Assembly (NCBI GenBank): GCA_944321365.1
Contig: CALULA010000001.1
Location: forward strand, 62,001 to 126,000
DNA length: 64,000 nt
Origin: an uncultured Paraprevotella sp.
Lineage (GTDB): Bacteria > Bacteroidota > Bacteroidia > Bacteroidales > Bacteroidaceae
Reading direction: 5' to 3'
Under the pieces are notes generated by a model. The model was not told where the DNA came from. It did not search any database and was given only the letters and a program-made list of their open reading frames with translations. A program made the translations under genes and the position numbers. Every line of letters begins with the position of its first letter. Position 1 is the stretch's first letter. Below are positions 18,901 through 27,020 of the stretch, in pieces.

Positions 18901-20383
18901 AAGATTTCAGATTGCATTCTCCTTTTGCCGTCAAGGCTATATTGGGATCATCTATGGAAACATCTCCGTTGAATCCACCGTTTTGATAAATTACGTTGAG
19001 CGCAACATTTTGGTATTCATATTGTTTGAATGTCAGTGATTTTACGATACCGGATGCGGATATTTGAGGCTGTTTGCCTTTAGGAAGCCTGCCGTTGACA
19101 GAAAGGTTGAAGATGGCTTTGCCCAATTGTCCGTTGCCGGTCAGATGCCCTATTTGGAGACCGTCAGTCTGAAGTCGGGCATTGAAAGTCCTTTGAGCCT
19201 TCCATGTGCCGGCAAGACTCAGATTTCCTATGTCGGTATGCAGATTCAGCTGCCCTTCCGACTGTTTGTTGTTATAGGTTATGGCACCATTGCCTTGCAA
19301 GAATCCGGTAGCAGACAAATAGTCGGCATCTTTCTTGCCTGTGGAGCTCAGCCATTTGCTAAGGTCTTTCATGCCGGAGCGGCTGATCTGCAGGTTTCGC
19401 AGGTTGACTTTTACGGCTCTTTGTTCTTTGTTCTGCAGCTGGCTGATGAATAAGGGAGCATCGAGACGTATATCCTGTTCCCGTGTGTGTAGCTGGAGTT
19501 TGTCTACGGCAAGATGTTTGGTGTTTCCCTGGAATTGTGCTTCCAGATATACAGCTTGCAAGTTTGTGGGCAACTGTATGTTTTTCAGTATAGGCCAGAT
19601 CGGAATGAAATCCGGGGCCGCAAGTATGCTTTTGTCTATACTTCCCTGGAAATTCAGGTCTTTAAAAGTCTTTTTTCCGGTTAAAGTGTCTGTTTCTTGA
19701 CGGTAAGTAAATGTCACAGGCTGTAATGCCAGAAGGGAATGCGAGCCTTCCAGTACAAAATCTTCGAGGATAGCTTTGTGCGGATTGGCGGTGATTTTGA
19801 ACGATAATTGTTTCAGGGTCAATCCGGAATGCTCTTCAAAACTTATTTTCTTGACATTTAGATTCAGCGAATCTTTTGTATATTGTTTTAATGATAGGGT
19901 AGCACTAAGTTTTTCTAACCGGATGTGTCGTGGGTTGAACCGGCCAGGAGTTTTTGGTGCGTCGTCCTGATCCCAGCTCATCTTCCCGCGTCGTATCAGG
20001 ATGGAATTGATTTTCAGGTGTGGATTGGCTGGCTGTTTCTTGTTTCCGGAGAACGCATCGATAAGGAATTGAAAGTTAGGTGGCGTGTTTTTTCCTTTAT
20101 TGTAAAGCCGGATGTCAAATCCATAGATTTGAATGTTGGATATGGTGGTTTGACCATGCAGCAATGCTGCCAGTTCTATTTTTGCCGACATGCGGGCGGC
20201 TTTTAGAAGAGGCTTGCCGTTCTGGTCTTTTATGAATACGTCGTCCAAGATAATTCGGTTGAAGAATCCTATTCCGACCCGTCCGATGTGGACTTCGGTC
20301 TGTAGGACGTTTCCTAAAGCTTGAGTCGCAAAAGTTGTAATAGCCTGTTGCACCGCCGGAACATAAAGGAGTGCAATCGTCAT
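15959..20383 (-). CDS. tamB: TamB-like translocation/assembly module protein
   Basis: This 1474-residue periplasmic protein is anchored in the inner membrane and forms a long beta-groove proposed to move lipids or help outer-membrane protein assembly. The bulk is repetitive beta-strand sequence. The C-terminal ~400 residues show the TamB/DUF490 domain (TMYGTYTVDHGIYKLSLQD, FNPGGTIIFSGSPTNADLNL, ISTEEEKNMQVIYLL). ATG 20383 is the first canonical start in frame. However, the open frame continues 20 codons upstream as KRLRNIIRTIAGIAIGLYL, a typical TamB anchor, beginning with an ATC at 20443 where an ATG would be expected. The gene heads the tamB-acyltransferase-guaD unit. Confidence 0.9.
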   Translation of the reverse strand: MTIALLYVPAVQQAITTFATQALGNVLQTEVHIGRVGIGFFNRIILDDVFIKDQNGKPLLKAARMSAKIELAALLHGQTTISNIQIYGFDIRLYNKGKNTPPNFQFLIDAFSGNKKQPANPHLKINSILIRRGKMSWDQDDAPKTPGRFNPRHIRLEKLSATLSLKQYTKDSLNLNVKKISFEEHSGLTLKQLSFKITANPHKAILEDFVLEGSHSLLALQPVTFTYRQETDTLTGKKTFKDLNFQGSIDKSILAAPDFIPIWPILKNIQLPTNLQAVYLEAQFQGNTKHLAVDKLQLHTREQDIRLDAPLFISQLQNKEQRAVKVNLRNLQISRSGMKDLSKWLSSTGKKDADYLSATGFLQGNGAITYNNKQSEGQLNLHTDIGNLSLAGTWKAQRTFNARLQTDGLQIGHLTGNGQLGKAIFNLSVNGRLPKGKQPQISASGIVKSLTFKQYEYQNVALNVIYQNGGFNGDVSIDDPNIALTAKGECNLKSSTPYIKGNTSIRHFNPHALLLTNKYAGTVFQADVETDFQGNDIEDMDGFVRLNHFNQSTSDGQQYTIGPVSFQASNHPDYRILSLKSDFLNAELEGKFKLGTLIAHFRQLLHRYTPSFVKAPLQKKETPDKVLLSMEINNTEPVEKIFGIPLRIDQPGYLGGYLNSQTHEFNFNANIPSLDYNGQQLTGIRILAGHFNDSIVCNTTFKKTIGKAPVDFRLQARAANDNIHVGLNWANHAEKLYRGSLSTDTRFSLNEDKKMLTDISIHPSQIIVNDSVWNVHAASIHAAPKFVSVRHFKIDQADRFLMLNGNVSDNDTDSLTVELKDINLEYIFNIINFHTVDFNGQATGHAYATRLMKSPSVSADLQVRNFKFNDAYIGNMEVKGGWDKEKNAVSLDAHITDHSNNSWTNVKGDIRIGAPPRGGIDLMINTENIDLAFLNRYTEGIFTDLQGRASGWTRVFGPFKGINIEGDMLVAHASTKVDATNVEYHLVNDSVILRPDNIYFRNAIVYDRYGDPGKDEHYAVVNGVLQHTHMSNMRYNFNIQANNILGYDVKDFGDEVFCGTAFATGNISFYGQPGDLNININARPEANTLFAYNLTSPNTLTTDQFITYKSTADSISPQKDRQEHKDAPEPETDMHINFRLDLTPEATMKILMDPKAGDYIALNGHGNIRATYYNKGDFTMYGTYTVDHGIYKLSLQDVIRKDFLFNPGGTIIFSGSPTNADLNLQAVYTVPSVSLNDLSAGSTFSQNNVRVNCLMNLTGKAQSPQIGFDFDLPTVNEDEKQMVRSLISTEEEKNMQVIYLLGIGRFYTYDYNNTEQSQSSVAMKSLLSSTLSGQLNQMFSSLLGNNSNWNIGTSLSTGEVGWSDMDVEGLLSGRLLNNRLLINGNFGYRDNSTTTNNSNFIGDFDLQWLLTPNGNISLKAYSKTNDRYFTKSSLTTQGIGIALKRDFNSWKDIFRIFTPKRRKPQSATDNQTTR

Positions 20384-20462
20384 CAGGTAAAGTCCTATTG
20401 CAATACCTGCTATCGTTCGGATTATATTTCTTAGTCTTTTGATACGGCTTTTGTTTATTAGA

Positions 20463-20470
20463 CAAAATTA
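20463..20470 (-). promoter_or_regulatory. -7 promoter box for tamB
   Basis: Minus-strand TAATTTTG lies 80 nt before ATG 20383 but only 20 nt before the in-frame ATC at 20443, a spacing like that of other genes here. Confidence 0.6.
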
Positions 20471-20514
20471 CGATTTTTCTTTTTAGATTTCTTCACTTTG
20501 TCATATTTTTAATG

Positions 20515-20522
20515 TAATTTTG
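20515..20522 (+). promoter_or_regulatory. -7 promoter box for the nqr operon
   Basis: TAATTTTG lies 40 nt before the nqrA ATG. A TTTG at 20497-20500 may be the -33 element, although the spacing is a little short. Confidence 0.6.
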
Positions 20523-20561
20523 CCACGTTTTAATTAAAACCAGTTTATTTAATCCTATTAT

Positions 20562-21911
20562 ATGGCAAAGGTAATCAAATTACACAAGGGCCTTGATGTG
20601 AACCTAAAGGGCAAGGCTGCCAAGGAGCAATTTCTGGTGAAGAAGCCTGGCATATATGCTTTGATGCCGGATGATTTCACGGGAATGAAGCCAAAGGTAG
20701 TCGTCAAAGAGGGTGACACGGTAAAGGTTGGGGATGCTTTGTTCGTAGACAAGAATCATCCGGAAGTTAAAGTGGTCTCTTCCGTTAGTGGAAAGGTGAC
20801 CATGGTGGAGCGTGGCGACCGCCGCAAATTATTGAGCGTGCGCGTTGCTGCCGATGAAAATCAGCAGTATGTGGATTTTGGAAAGAGAAGTGTAGAGCAG
20901 ATGACGGCGCAGGACGTGAAGCAATTTTTGCTTGAAACGGGTCTGTTCGCTTTTTTAAAGCAACGTCCGTACGACGTTGTGGCGTGTCCGGATGATACAC
21001 CGAAAGCCATTTTTGTTTCTGCATTCAATTCTATGCCGTTGGCAGCTGATTTTGAGTATGTACTGCAAGGGCGTGAGTCTGATTTTCAGACAGGATTGAA
21101 TGTGCTGGCCAAGCTGGCTAAAACTCATCTGGGCGTGAGCACAAAACAGACGGCCATGGCATTGACGGCAGCTAAGAATGTAGAGGTGACTTTCTTTGAC
21201 GGACCGGCTCCTGCGGGTAATGTGGGAGTACAAATCAATCATGTGGATCCCGTGAATAAGGGAGAGGTGGTTTGGACTGTCGGTGCAGAAGAGGTGATTT
21301 TCATAGGGCGCTTGTTCAATACCGGCAAGTTGGATTTCACCCGTGTGATTGCATTCGCCGGATCGGAAGTGAAGAAACCTGCTTATTGTCAGATGACAGT
21401 AGGGCAGCAGCTGACTTCCTTGATAGAGGGTAATGTTACAACGGGGCGTACTTTGCGTGTGGTGAATGGAAATGTGATGACCGGACAGGTAACGACCGCA
21501 GACGGTTTCTTAGCTGCACATGCAACAGAGATTAATGTGATTCCGGAAGGCGATGACGTCCATGAGATGTTTGGATGGATTATGCCCAGATTGAATGATT
21601 ATTCTTCCAGCCGTTCTTATTGCAGTTGGTTGATGGGGCGTAAAGAGTATGCCTTGGATGCTCGCATCAAGGGGGGAGAACGTCATTTGATTATGTCTGG
21701 AGAATACGATCGTGTATTTCCTATGGACATTTTTCCTGAGCAGTTGGTAAAAGCTGTTATTGTGGGCGATATAGATCGCATGGAGGCATTGGGCATTTAT
21801 GAAGTGGCACCTGAGGATTTCGCTTTGTGTGAGTTCGTCGATTCATCTAAGCTCGAAGTGCAACGTATTATGCGTCAAGGGTTAGATATGCTTCGCAAGG
21901 AAATGGCCTGA
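20562..21911 (+). CDS. nqrA: Na+-translocating NADH:quinone reductase subunit A
   Basis: Subunit A is the cytoplasmic, cofactor-free subunit of Na+-NQR and lies near the ubiquinone/menaquinone site. It has 449 residues. The N-terminus MAKVIKLHKGLDVNLKGKA, the barrel-sandwich segment VVSSVSGKVTMVERGDRR and GWIMPRLNDYSSSRSYCSW match NqrA and not RnfC, because there are no 4Fe-4S cysteine motifs. It is the first gene of the nqrABCDEF operon, with a promoter directly upstream. Confidence 0.95.
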   Translation: MAKVIKLHKGLDVNLKGKAAKEQFLVKKPGIYALMPDDFTGMKPKVVVKEGDTVKVGDALFVDKNHPEVKVVSSVSGKVTMVERGDRRKLLSVRVAADENQQYVDFGKRSVEQMTAQDVKQFLLETGLFAFLKQRPYDVVACPDDTPKAIFVSAFNSMPLAADFEYVLQGRESDFQTGLNVLAKLAKTHLGVSTKQTAMALTAAKNVEVTFFDGPAPAGNVGVQINHVDPVNKGEVVWTVGAEEVIFIGRLFNTGKLDFTRVIAFAGSEVKKPAYCQMTVGQQLTSLIEGNVTTGRTLRVVNGNVMTGQVTTADGFLAAHATEINVIPEGDDVHEMFGWIMPRLNDYSSSRSYCSWLMGRKEYALDARIKGGERHLIMSGEYDRVFPMDIFPEQLVKAVIVGDIDRMEALGIYEVAPEDFALCEFVDSSKLEVQRIMRQGLDMLRKEMA

Positions 21912-21959
21912 TAGAGTATTATATAGCAGTTGTTTTTTTTAGAATAGTGTGAAATTACA

Positions 21960-23126
21960 ATGAATGCGTTAAGAAAATATCTTGATAAGATAAAGCCTGA
22001 CTTTGAGGAAGGGGGCAGGCTGCATGCCTTGCGTTCGGTGTTTGAAGGGTTCGAATCGTTTTTGTTCGTACCCAATACCACATCGAAATGCGGAGTGAAT
22101 GTGCATGATGCGATAGACAGCAAGCGTATTATGATTTTTGTTGTCATTGCACTCATGCCTGCACTGTTGTTTGGTATGTACAACATTGGCTACCAAAATT
22201 ATATGGCAGCCGGTGTGGATGGTACGTTTTGGGAAATGTTTGGCTTCGGCTTCTTGGCTGTATTACCTAAGATTATTGTTTCTTATGTAGTTGGACTGGG
22301 AATAGAGTTCATCGTGGCACAGTGGAAGCACGAAGAGATACAGGAAGGTTATTTGGTTACAGGTATGCTTGTACCGATGATTGTTCCTGTAGATTGTCCG
22401 TTGTGGATTATTGCTATTGCTTGTGCTTTTGCCGTGATTTTTGCCAAAGAAATTTTTGGCGGTACCGGTATGAACATTTTCAATGTCGCTTTGATTACCC
22501 GTGCTTTTCTCTTCTTTGCTTATCCTACGGCCATGAGTGGTGATGCCTGTTGGGTGGCAAAAGAAAGTATTTGCGGCTTGGGTAATGACTTGCCGGATAC
22601 GTTTACGATGGCGACTCCGTTGGGTGAAGTGGCAACCGGCACGGTCCCGGCTTTTTCGTGGGACCAAGTAATCGGATTGATTCCCGGCTCTATAGGCGAG
22701 ACGAGTGTTATTGCAATTGCCATTGGTGCCCTCATTTTATTATGGTCAGGTATTGCCAGTTGGAAAACGATGTTCAGCGTGTTTGTTGGCGGTGCGTTGC
22801 TGGCCTGGATTTTTAATATGTGGGGACCTGAGGGTAATGCGGGTGCTATGATGCCTTGGTATGAGCATTTGGTGTTGGGCGGATTCTGCTTCGGTGCAGT
22901 GTTCATGGCCACAGATCCTGTGACTTCTGCCCGTACGGAAACAGGTAAGTATATCTATGGTTTTCTCATCGGTGCCATGGCCATCATTATTCGTGTGTTG
23001 AATCCCGGTTATCCTGAGGGTATGATGCTGGCAATTTTGCTGATGAACTTGTTTGCTCCGCTTATTGATTACTTCGTTGTTCAGCACAATATCGACAAGC
23101 GGACTCGACGTGCAATTAAAAAATAA
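21960..23126 (+). CDS. nqrB: Na+-translocating NADH:quinone reductase subunit B
   Basis: This membrane subunit of 388 residues has about ten helices and carries riboflavin and a covalent FMN, and it forms much of the Na+ path. GKYIYGFLIGAMAIIIRVLNPGYPEGMMLAILLMNL-type helices and RTETGKYIYG are characteristic. The probable FMN-linked threonine is Thr219 in FTMATPLGE. It follows nqrA by 48 nt and precedes nqrC by 9 nt. Confidence 0.95.
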   Translation: MNALRKYLDKIKPDFEEGGRLHALRSVFEGFESFLFVPNTTSKCGVNVHDAIDSKRIMIFVVIALMPALLFGMYNIGYQNYMAAGVDGTFWEMFGFGFLAVLPKIIVSYVVGLGIEFIVAQWKHEEIQEGYLVTGMLVPMIVPVDCPLWIIAIACAFAVIFAKEIFGGTGMNIFNVALITRAFLFFAYPTAMSGDACWVAKESICGLGNDLPDTFTMATPLGEVATGTVPAFSWDQVIGLIPGSIGETSVIAIAIGALILLWSGIASWKTMFSVFVGGALLAWIFNMWGPEGNAGAMMPWYEHLVLGGFCFGAVFMATDPVTSARTETGKYIYGFLIGAMAIIIRVLNPGYPEGMMLAILLMNLFAPLIDYFVVQHNIDKRTRRAIKK

Positions 23127-23135
23127 GAAAGGACT

Positions 23136-23996
23136 ATGGCAACAAAGAAATTCAAATGTAAAGTATGTGGTTACATACATGAAGGTGACGCAGCGCCAGA
23201 AAAGTGTCCGGTATGTCAGGCACCCGCTTCCGAATTTGAGGAAATCACGGAAGAAGGAAGTGCAAAGCCCGTTAAGAAAGGGTTGAACACGGATGGAAAT
23301 GCTTATACTATTATTTATTCCTGTATCGTTGTGATTATTGTGGCTTTCCTGTTGGCTTTTGTGTCAAAGGTATTGGAACCACAGTCTATGGCTAATGTCC
23401 GTATAGACAAGAAAAGCCAGATTCTGGCAGCCTTGAATCTTCGCGACATCGAGAACTCCGAAGTCGAGAATACATACACGGACGTTGTTGTAGCCGATCA
23501 GGTGATAGATAAAGACGGCAATGTCGTGAAAGAGGGAGCATCCAAAGACAAAGACGGTTTTGTCGTGGAAGACAAGAATATTTCCGACACCTGTCTGCCT
23601 CTGTATGTCTGTGAGGTGAATGGAGAGACCAAGTACGTCATTCCGGTAACTGGAAAGGGACTGTGGGGACCTATTTGGGGCTATGTCGCTTTGAATGAAG
23701 ACAAAAACACGATTTATGGCGTGTACTTCACTCACAGCAGCGAAACGGCCGGTTTAGGAGCGTTGATTACCGAGTATGACAAGTTCCAGAAGCAGTTTGA
23801 AGGCAAGCAGCTGATGAGTGCCGACGGAAGCTATGTCGCATTGAGCGTGGTGAAGAAAGGAAAGAACGTGCCGGGGCTGGCTGAAGATAACCGTTGCGAT
23901 GCTCTGACCGGTGCCACATTGACGACAAACGGAGTGCAGGCTATGCTTCAGGAATGTTTGTCGCGCTATAAAGTCTTTTTAACCACTAAAGAATAA
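23136..23996 (+). CDS. nqrC: Na+-NQR subunit C with an N-terminal rubredoxin-like domain
   Basis: Residues ~85-286 are a normal NqrC. A single membrane helix (about 55-75, [17 protein letters not shown]) precedes a periplasmic FMN-binding domain with [12 protein letters not shown]. The flavinylation motif [10 protein letters not shown] makes Thr261 the likely FMN site. The first ~35 residues are extra: C8-K-V-C11-G-Y and C24-P-V-C27 form a rubredoxin-type four-cysteine iron site. No internal Met separates the domains, and the ATG has a good upstream AAAGGA, so the fusion is encoded as such. The rubredoxin would sit on the cytoplasmic side, where NqrF delivers electrons. Confidence 0.93.
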   Translation: MATKKFKCKVCGYIHEGDAAPEKCPVCQAPASEFEEITEEGSAKPVKKGLNTDGNAYTIIYSCIVVIIVAFLLAFVSKVLEPQSMANVRIDKKSQILAALNLRDIENSEVENTYTDVVVADQVIDKDGNVVKEGASKDKDGFVVEDKNISDTCLPLYVCEVNGETKYVIPVTGKGLWGPIWGYVALNEDKNTIYGVYFTHSSETAGLGALITEYDKFQKQFEGKQLMSADGSYVALSVVKKGKNVPGLAEDNRCDALTGATLTTNGVQAMLQECLSRYKVFLTTKE

Positions 23997-24011
23997 TAAA
24001 GGAGACAAGAT

Positions 24012-24644
24012 ATGAGCAAGTTATTTTCTAAAGAGAACCGGGAAGTGTTTACTTCTCCTCTTAATCTTGACAACCCGATTGCCGTCCAGGTGCTTGGTAT
24101 TTGTTCCGCACTGGCGGTCACCTCGCAGATGCAGCCGGCTATTGTCATGGGACTTTCCGTAGCTGTAATCACAGCCTTTTCCAATTTGATCATCTCCCTG
24201 ATTCGGAAGACTATCCCCAACCGCATCCGTATCATCGTGCAGCTGGTTGTCGTAGCCGCGCTGGTGACGATTGTAAGTATGGTGCTTAAGGCATTTGCAT
24301 ACGATGTGAGTGTGCAGCTCTCGGTCTATGTGGGATTGATTATTACCAACTGTATCCTGATGGGACGTTTGGAAGCCTTTGCCATGATGAACGGACCGTG
24401 GGAGAGTTTCCTCGACGGTATGGGTAACGGATTAGGCTATGCCCTTGTGCTCGTTGTTGTGGGTACGGTACGTGAATTACTCGGTAATGGCTCCCTGCTG
24501 GGCTTTCAGATCATTCCCCAGAGTTTTTATGATATGGGTTATATGAACAACGGTATGATGACCATGCCGGCTATGGCCTTGATTCTTCTGGGGTGTGTGA
24601 TATGGGCTCATCGGGCTTATAATGAGAAAAAGGAAAAGAAGTAA
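24012..24644 (+). CDS. nqrD: Na+-translocating NADH:quinone reductase subunit D
   Basis: This membrane subunit of 210 residues has six helices. With NqrE it holds the intramembrane 2Fe-2S cluster and part of the Na+ channel. GICSALAVTSQMQPAIVMG and VGLIITNCILMGRLEAFAM are characteristic; the cysteines of these two segments are the cluster ligands. The length is normal, and the start is 15 nt after the nqrC stop with GGAGA upstream. Confidence 0.95.
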   Translation: MSKLFSKENREVFTSPLNLDNPIAVQVLGICSALAVTSQMQPAIVMGLSVAVITAFSNLIISLIRKTIPNRIRIIVQLVVVAALVTIVSMVLKAFAYDVSVQLSVYVGLIITNCILMGRLEAFAMMNGPWESFLDGMGNGLGYALVLVVVGTVRELLGNGSLLGFQIIPQSFYDMGYMNNGMMTMPAMALILLGCVIWAHRAYNEKKEKK

Positions 24645-24674
24645 ACGCCCCATAACCTAAAATAGAAAGACTAT

Positions 24675-25301
24675 ATGGAACATTTTTTGAGTTTGCTTGT
24701 CCGTTCGATTTTCGTGGACAACATGATTTTCGCTTTCTTCTTGGGTATGTGTTCTTATCTGGCTGTATCCAAGAATGTGAAGACAGCCATCGGGCTGGGT
24801 GTCGCTGTGACGTTTGTGCTTGTGGTGACAGTTCCGGTGGACTATCTGCTGCAGACCAGGGTGTTGGCTGAAGACGGCATCCTCGGCATAGACTTGACTT
24901 ATCTTTCGTTCATCCTGTTCATAGCTGTTATTGCGGGTATCACGCAGCTGGTGGAGATGGTTGTGGAGCGTTTCTCACCGTCGCTCTATTCAGCATTGGG
25001 CATCTTCCTGCCTTTGATTGCCGTGAACTGTGCCATTATGGGTGCATCGCTCTTCATGCAGCAGCGCATTACCATGGATCCGGCTACCAGTACGCAGGCT
25101 ATTTCCAACGTGTGGGATTCCATTGCCTATGCTTTGGGTTCCGGTATAGGCTGGACTTTGGCTATCGTGTCTTTGGCGGCTATCCGTGAGAAAATGGCTT
25201 ATACGGATGTGCCTAAACCTTTACAGGGGCTGGGCATAACCTTCATCACTGTAGGTCTGATGGCCATGGCTTTTATGTGTTTCTCAGGTTTAAGTATTTA
25301 A
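24675..25301 (+). CDS. nqrE: Na+-translocating NADH:quinone reductase subunit E
   Basis: NqrE is the six-helix partner of NqrD, 208 residues. [21 protein letters not shown] at the N-terminus, [15 protein letters not shown] and [15 protein letters not shown] contain the two conserved cysteines that complete the 2Fe-2S site. It is inverted in topology relative to NqrD, as usual for the pair, and lies between nqrD and nqrF with short gaps. Confidence 0.95.
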   Translation: MEHFLSLLVRSIFVDNMIFAFFLGMCSYLAVSKNVKTAIGLGVAVTFVLVVTVPVDYLLQTRVLAEDGILGIDLTYLSFILFIAVIAGITQLVEMVVERFSPSLYSALGIFLPLIAVNCAIMGASLFMQQRITMDPATSTQAISNVWDSIAYALGSGIGWTLAIVSLAAIREKMAYTDVPKPLQGLGITFITVGLMAMAFMCFSGLSI

Positions 25302-25319
25302 AAGGAAAGGAATAGAACA

Positions 25320-26588
25320 ATGGATATGAATTTTATTTATGCGAGCATTGGCGTATTCCTCGTTACAATCCTCCTCTTGGTCATCATCCTGCTTGTGGCC
25401 AAGAAGTATTTGTCACCGAGTGGAAACGTAAACATTACCATCAATGGTGATAAGGTCATTTCCGTATCTCAGGGTGAGAGCTTGCTGTCCACGCTTTCCG
25501 CATCGGGAATCTACTTGTCATCCGCTTGCGGTGGAAAAGGGTCTTGCGGACAGTGTAAATGTCAGGTGGTTGCCGGAGGTGGCGAAATCCTTGATTCAGA
25601 GAAAGGCCACTTCACCCGCAAGCAGATTAAGGACCACTGGCGCTTGGGTTGTCAATGCAAGGTGAAAGGCGATTTGGAAATCAAGGTGCCTGAATCTGTC
25701 ATGGGTGTGAAAGAATACGAGTGTACGGTCATCAGCAATAAGAATGTGGCCACGTTTATCAAGGAATTCAAGGTACAGCTTCCTGCCGGGGCGCACATGG
25801 ATTTCCTGCCCGGCTCGTATGCACAGATCAAGATACCTGCATTCACGATGGACTATGACAAGGATATCGACAAGGCACTTATCGGCGACGAATATCTGCC
25901 CGCATGGCAGAAGTTCGGTCTGTTCGGTCTGAAGTGTGTCAATACGGAACCAACGGTGCGTGCTTATTCTATGGCCAATTATCCGGCCGAGGGTGATGTG
26001 TTCATGCTGACGGTGCGTATTGCAACGCCTCCCTTCAAGCCCGACCGCAGCGGCTTCATGGATGTCAATCCGGGTATAGCTTCTTCTTATATCTTCACCC
26101 TCAAGCCGGGTGACAAGGTGCTGATGAGCGGACCTTATGGTGACTTCCATCCGCATTTCGACAGCAAGAAGGAGATGATTTGGGTCGGCGGTGGTGCCGG
26201 TATGGCTCCGTTGCGTGCGCAGATCATGCACATGACAAAGACGCTGAATACCCGTGACCGTGAGATGCACTATTTCTATGGTGCCCGCGCGCTGAACGAG
26301 GTATTCTATCTGGATGATTTCCACAACCTGGAGAAGGAATTCCCGAACTTCCACTTCCATCTGGCCTTGGACCGTCCGGATCCTGCCGCTGATGCCGCTG
26401 GCGTGAAGTATACTCCGGGCTTTGTGCACAAAGTAATGTACGATACGTACTTGAAGGATCACGAAGCTCCCGAAGATATAGAATACTACATGTGCGGTCC
26501 CGGTCCGATGTCGAACGCCGTGGTCGGTATGCTCGACAGTCTCGGCGTGGATCCGGAGTCTATCATGTACGATAATTTCGGCGGATAA
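25320..26588 (+). CDS. nqrF: Na+-translocating NADH:quinone reductase subunit F
   Basis: NqrF is the NADH-oxidising entry subunit, 422 residues. One N-terminal helix (about 5-27) is followed by a 2Fe-2S ferredoxin domain with C70, C76 and C79 (CGGKGSCGQCKC) and a fourth Cys near 111-113. The FAD domain has RAYSMANYP and the GVNPGIASSYIF-like region. The NADH domain has GGGAGMAPLRAQI and ends YMCGPGPMSNAVVGML...YDNFGG. It is the last gene of the operon and is followed by a strong terminator. Confidence 0.96.
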   Translation: MDMNFIYASIGVFLVTILLLVIILLVAKKYLSPSGNVNITINGDKVISVSQGESLLSTLSASGIYLSSACGGKGSCGQCKCQVVAGGGEILDSEKGHFTRKQIKDHWRLGCQCKVKGDLEIKVPESVMGVKEYECTVISNKNVATFIKEFKVQLPAGAHMDFLPGSYAQIKIPAFTMDYDKDIDKALIGDEYLPAWQKFGLFGLKCVNTEPTVRAYSMANYPAEGDVFMLTVRIATPPFKPDRSGFMDVNPGIASSYIFTLKPGDKVLMSGPYGDFHPHFDSKKEMIWVGGGAGMAPLRAQIMHMTKTLNTRDREMHYFYGARALNEVFYLDDFHNLEKEFPNFHFHLALDRPDPAADAAGVKYTPGFVHKVMYDTYLKDHEAPEDIEYYMCGPGPMSNAVVGMLDSLGVDPESIMYDNFGG

Positions 26589-26627
26589 GCGATTTGTTCA
26601 GAACCGTACAATCCTGTACGAGAAAGG

Positions 26628-26668
26628 AGCAGCCCCCTTGAAGTTCACTTCGTGGGGGCTGCTTTTTT
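26628..26668 (+). terminator. Intrinsic terminator of the nqr operon
   Basis: AGCAGCCCCC (26628-26637) pairs with GGGGGCTGCT (26654-26663), followed by a T run. Confidence 0.9.
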
Positions 26669-26841
26669 CAGTTATGCTTATGAGGTCCTGATTTGTTTTA
26701 TGATTCTTTTTCGGCTGTTTATCCGTTTGCGGCATGGGGCGTAAGACGGGGCGTCAGACTCGTCGGTTTGTTCCGTCTTTCAGTGAACGGTTCGTTCTTC
26801 AGGACTGCAGGCTTATGAATCACGTAGAAGATTCCCCTTGC

Positions 26842-26925
26842 TTTCTGCAAGGCAGTGAAAGGCCTTGCGCAAGACCACGGGCAGTATTGCGCAAGACTTT
26901 GAGCCGTTTTGCGGAAAACCTTACG
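26842..26925 (+). repeat. 22-bp phased repeat array 4 (2 clear and 2 degenerate units)
   Basis: Perfect TTGCGCAAGAC cores have their phase point at 26866 and 26888. Degenerate units keep the 22-nt phase at 26844 (TCTGCAAGGC) and 26910 (TGCGGAAAAC). The array is in the 432-bp convergent gap after nqrF. Apart from the terminator I see nothing else there. Confidence 0.8.
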
Positions 26926-27020
26926 GATATTCCTTCAGGACTGTTTGTCCGCACGGCCCTGTTCCGATAAGTTTTTATGGCAATTCCGGTCGTAACAGAA
27001 AGAGTATTCTCCGCCGGTAA

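Noticed and set aside
20562..26588. Rnf complex instead of Na+-NQR
   Set aside because: Subunit A lacks the RnfC ferredoxin cysteines, subunit F has NADH/FAD/2Fe-2S domains, and no RnfB-like protein is present.
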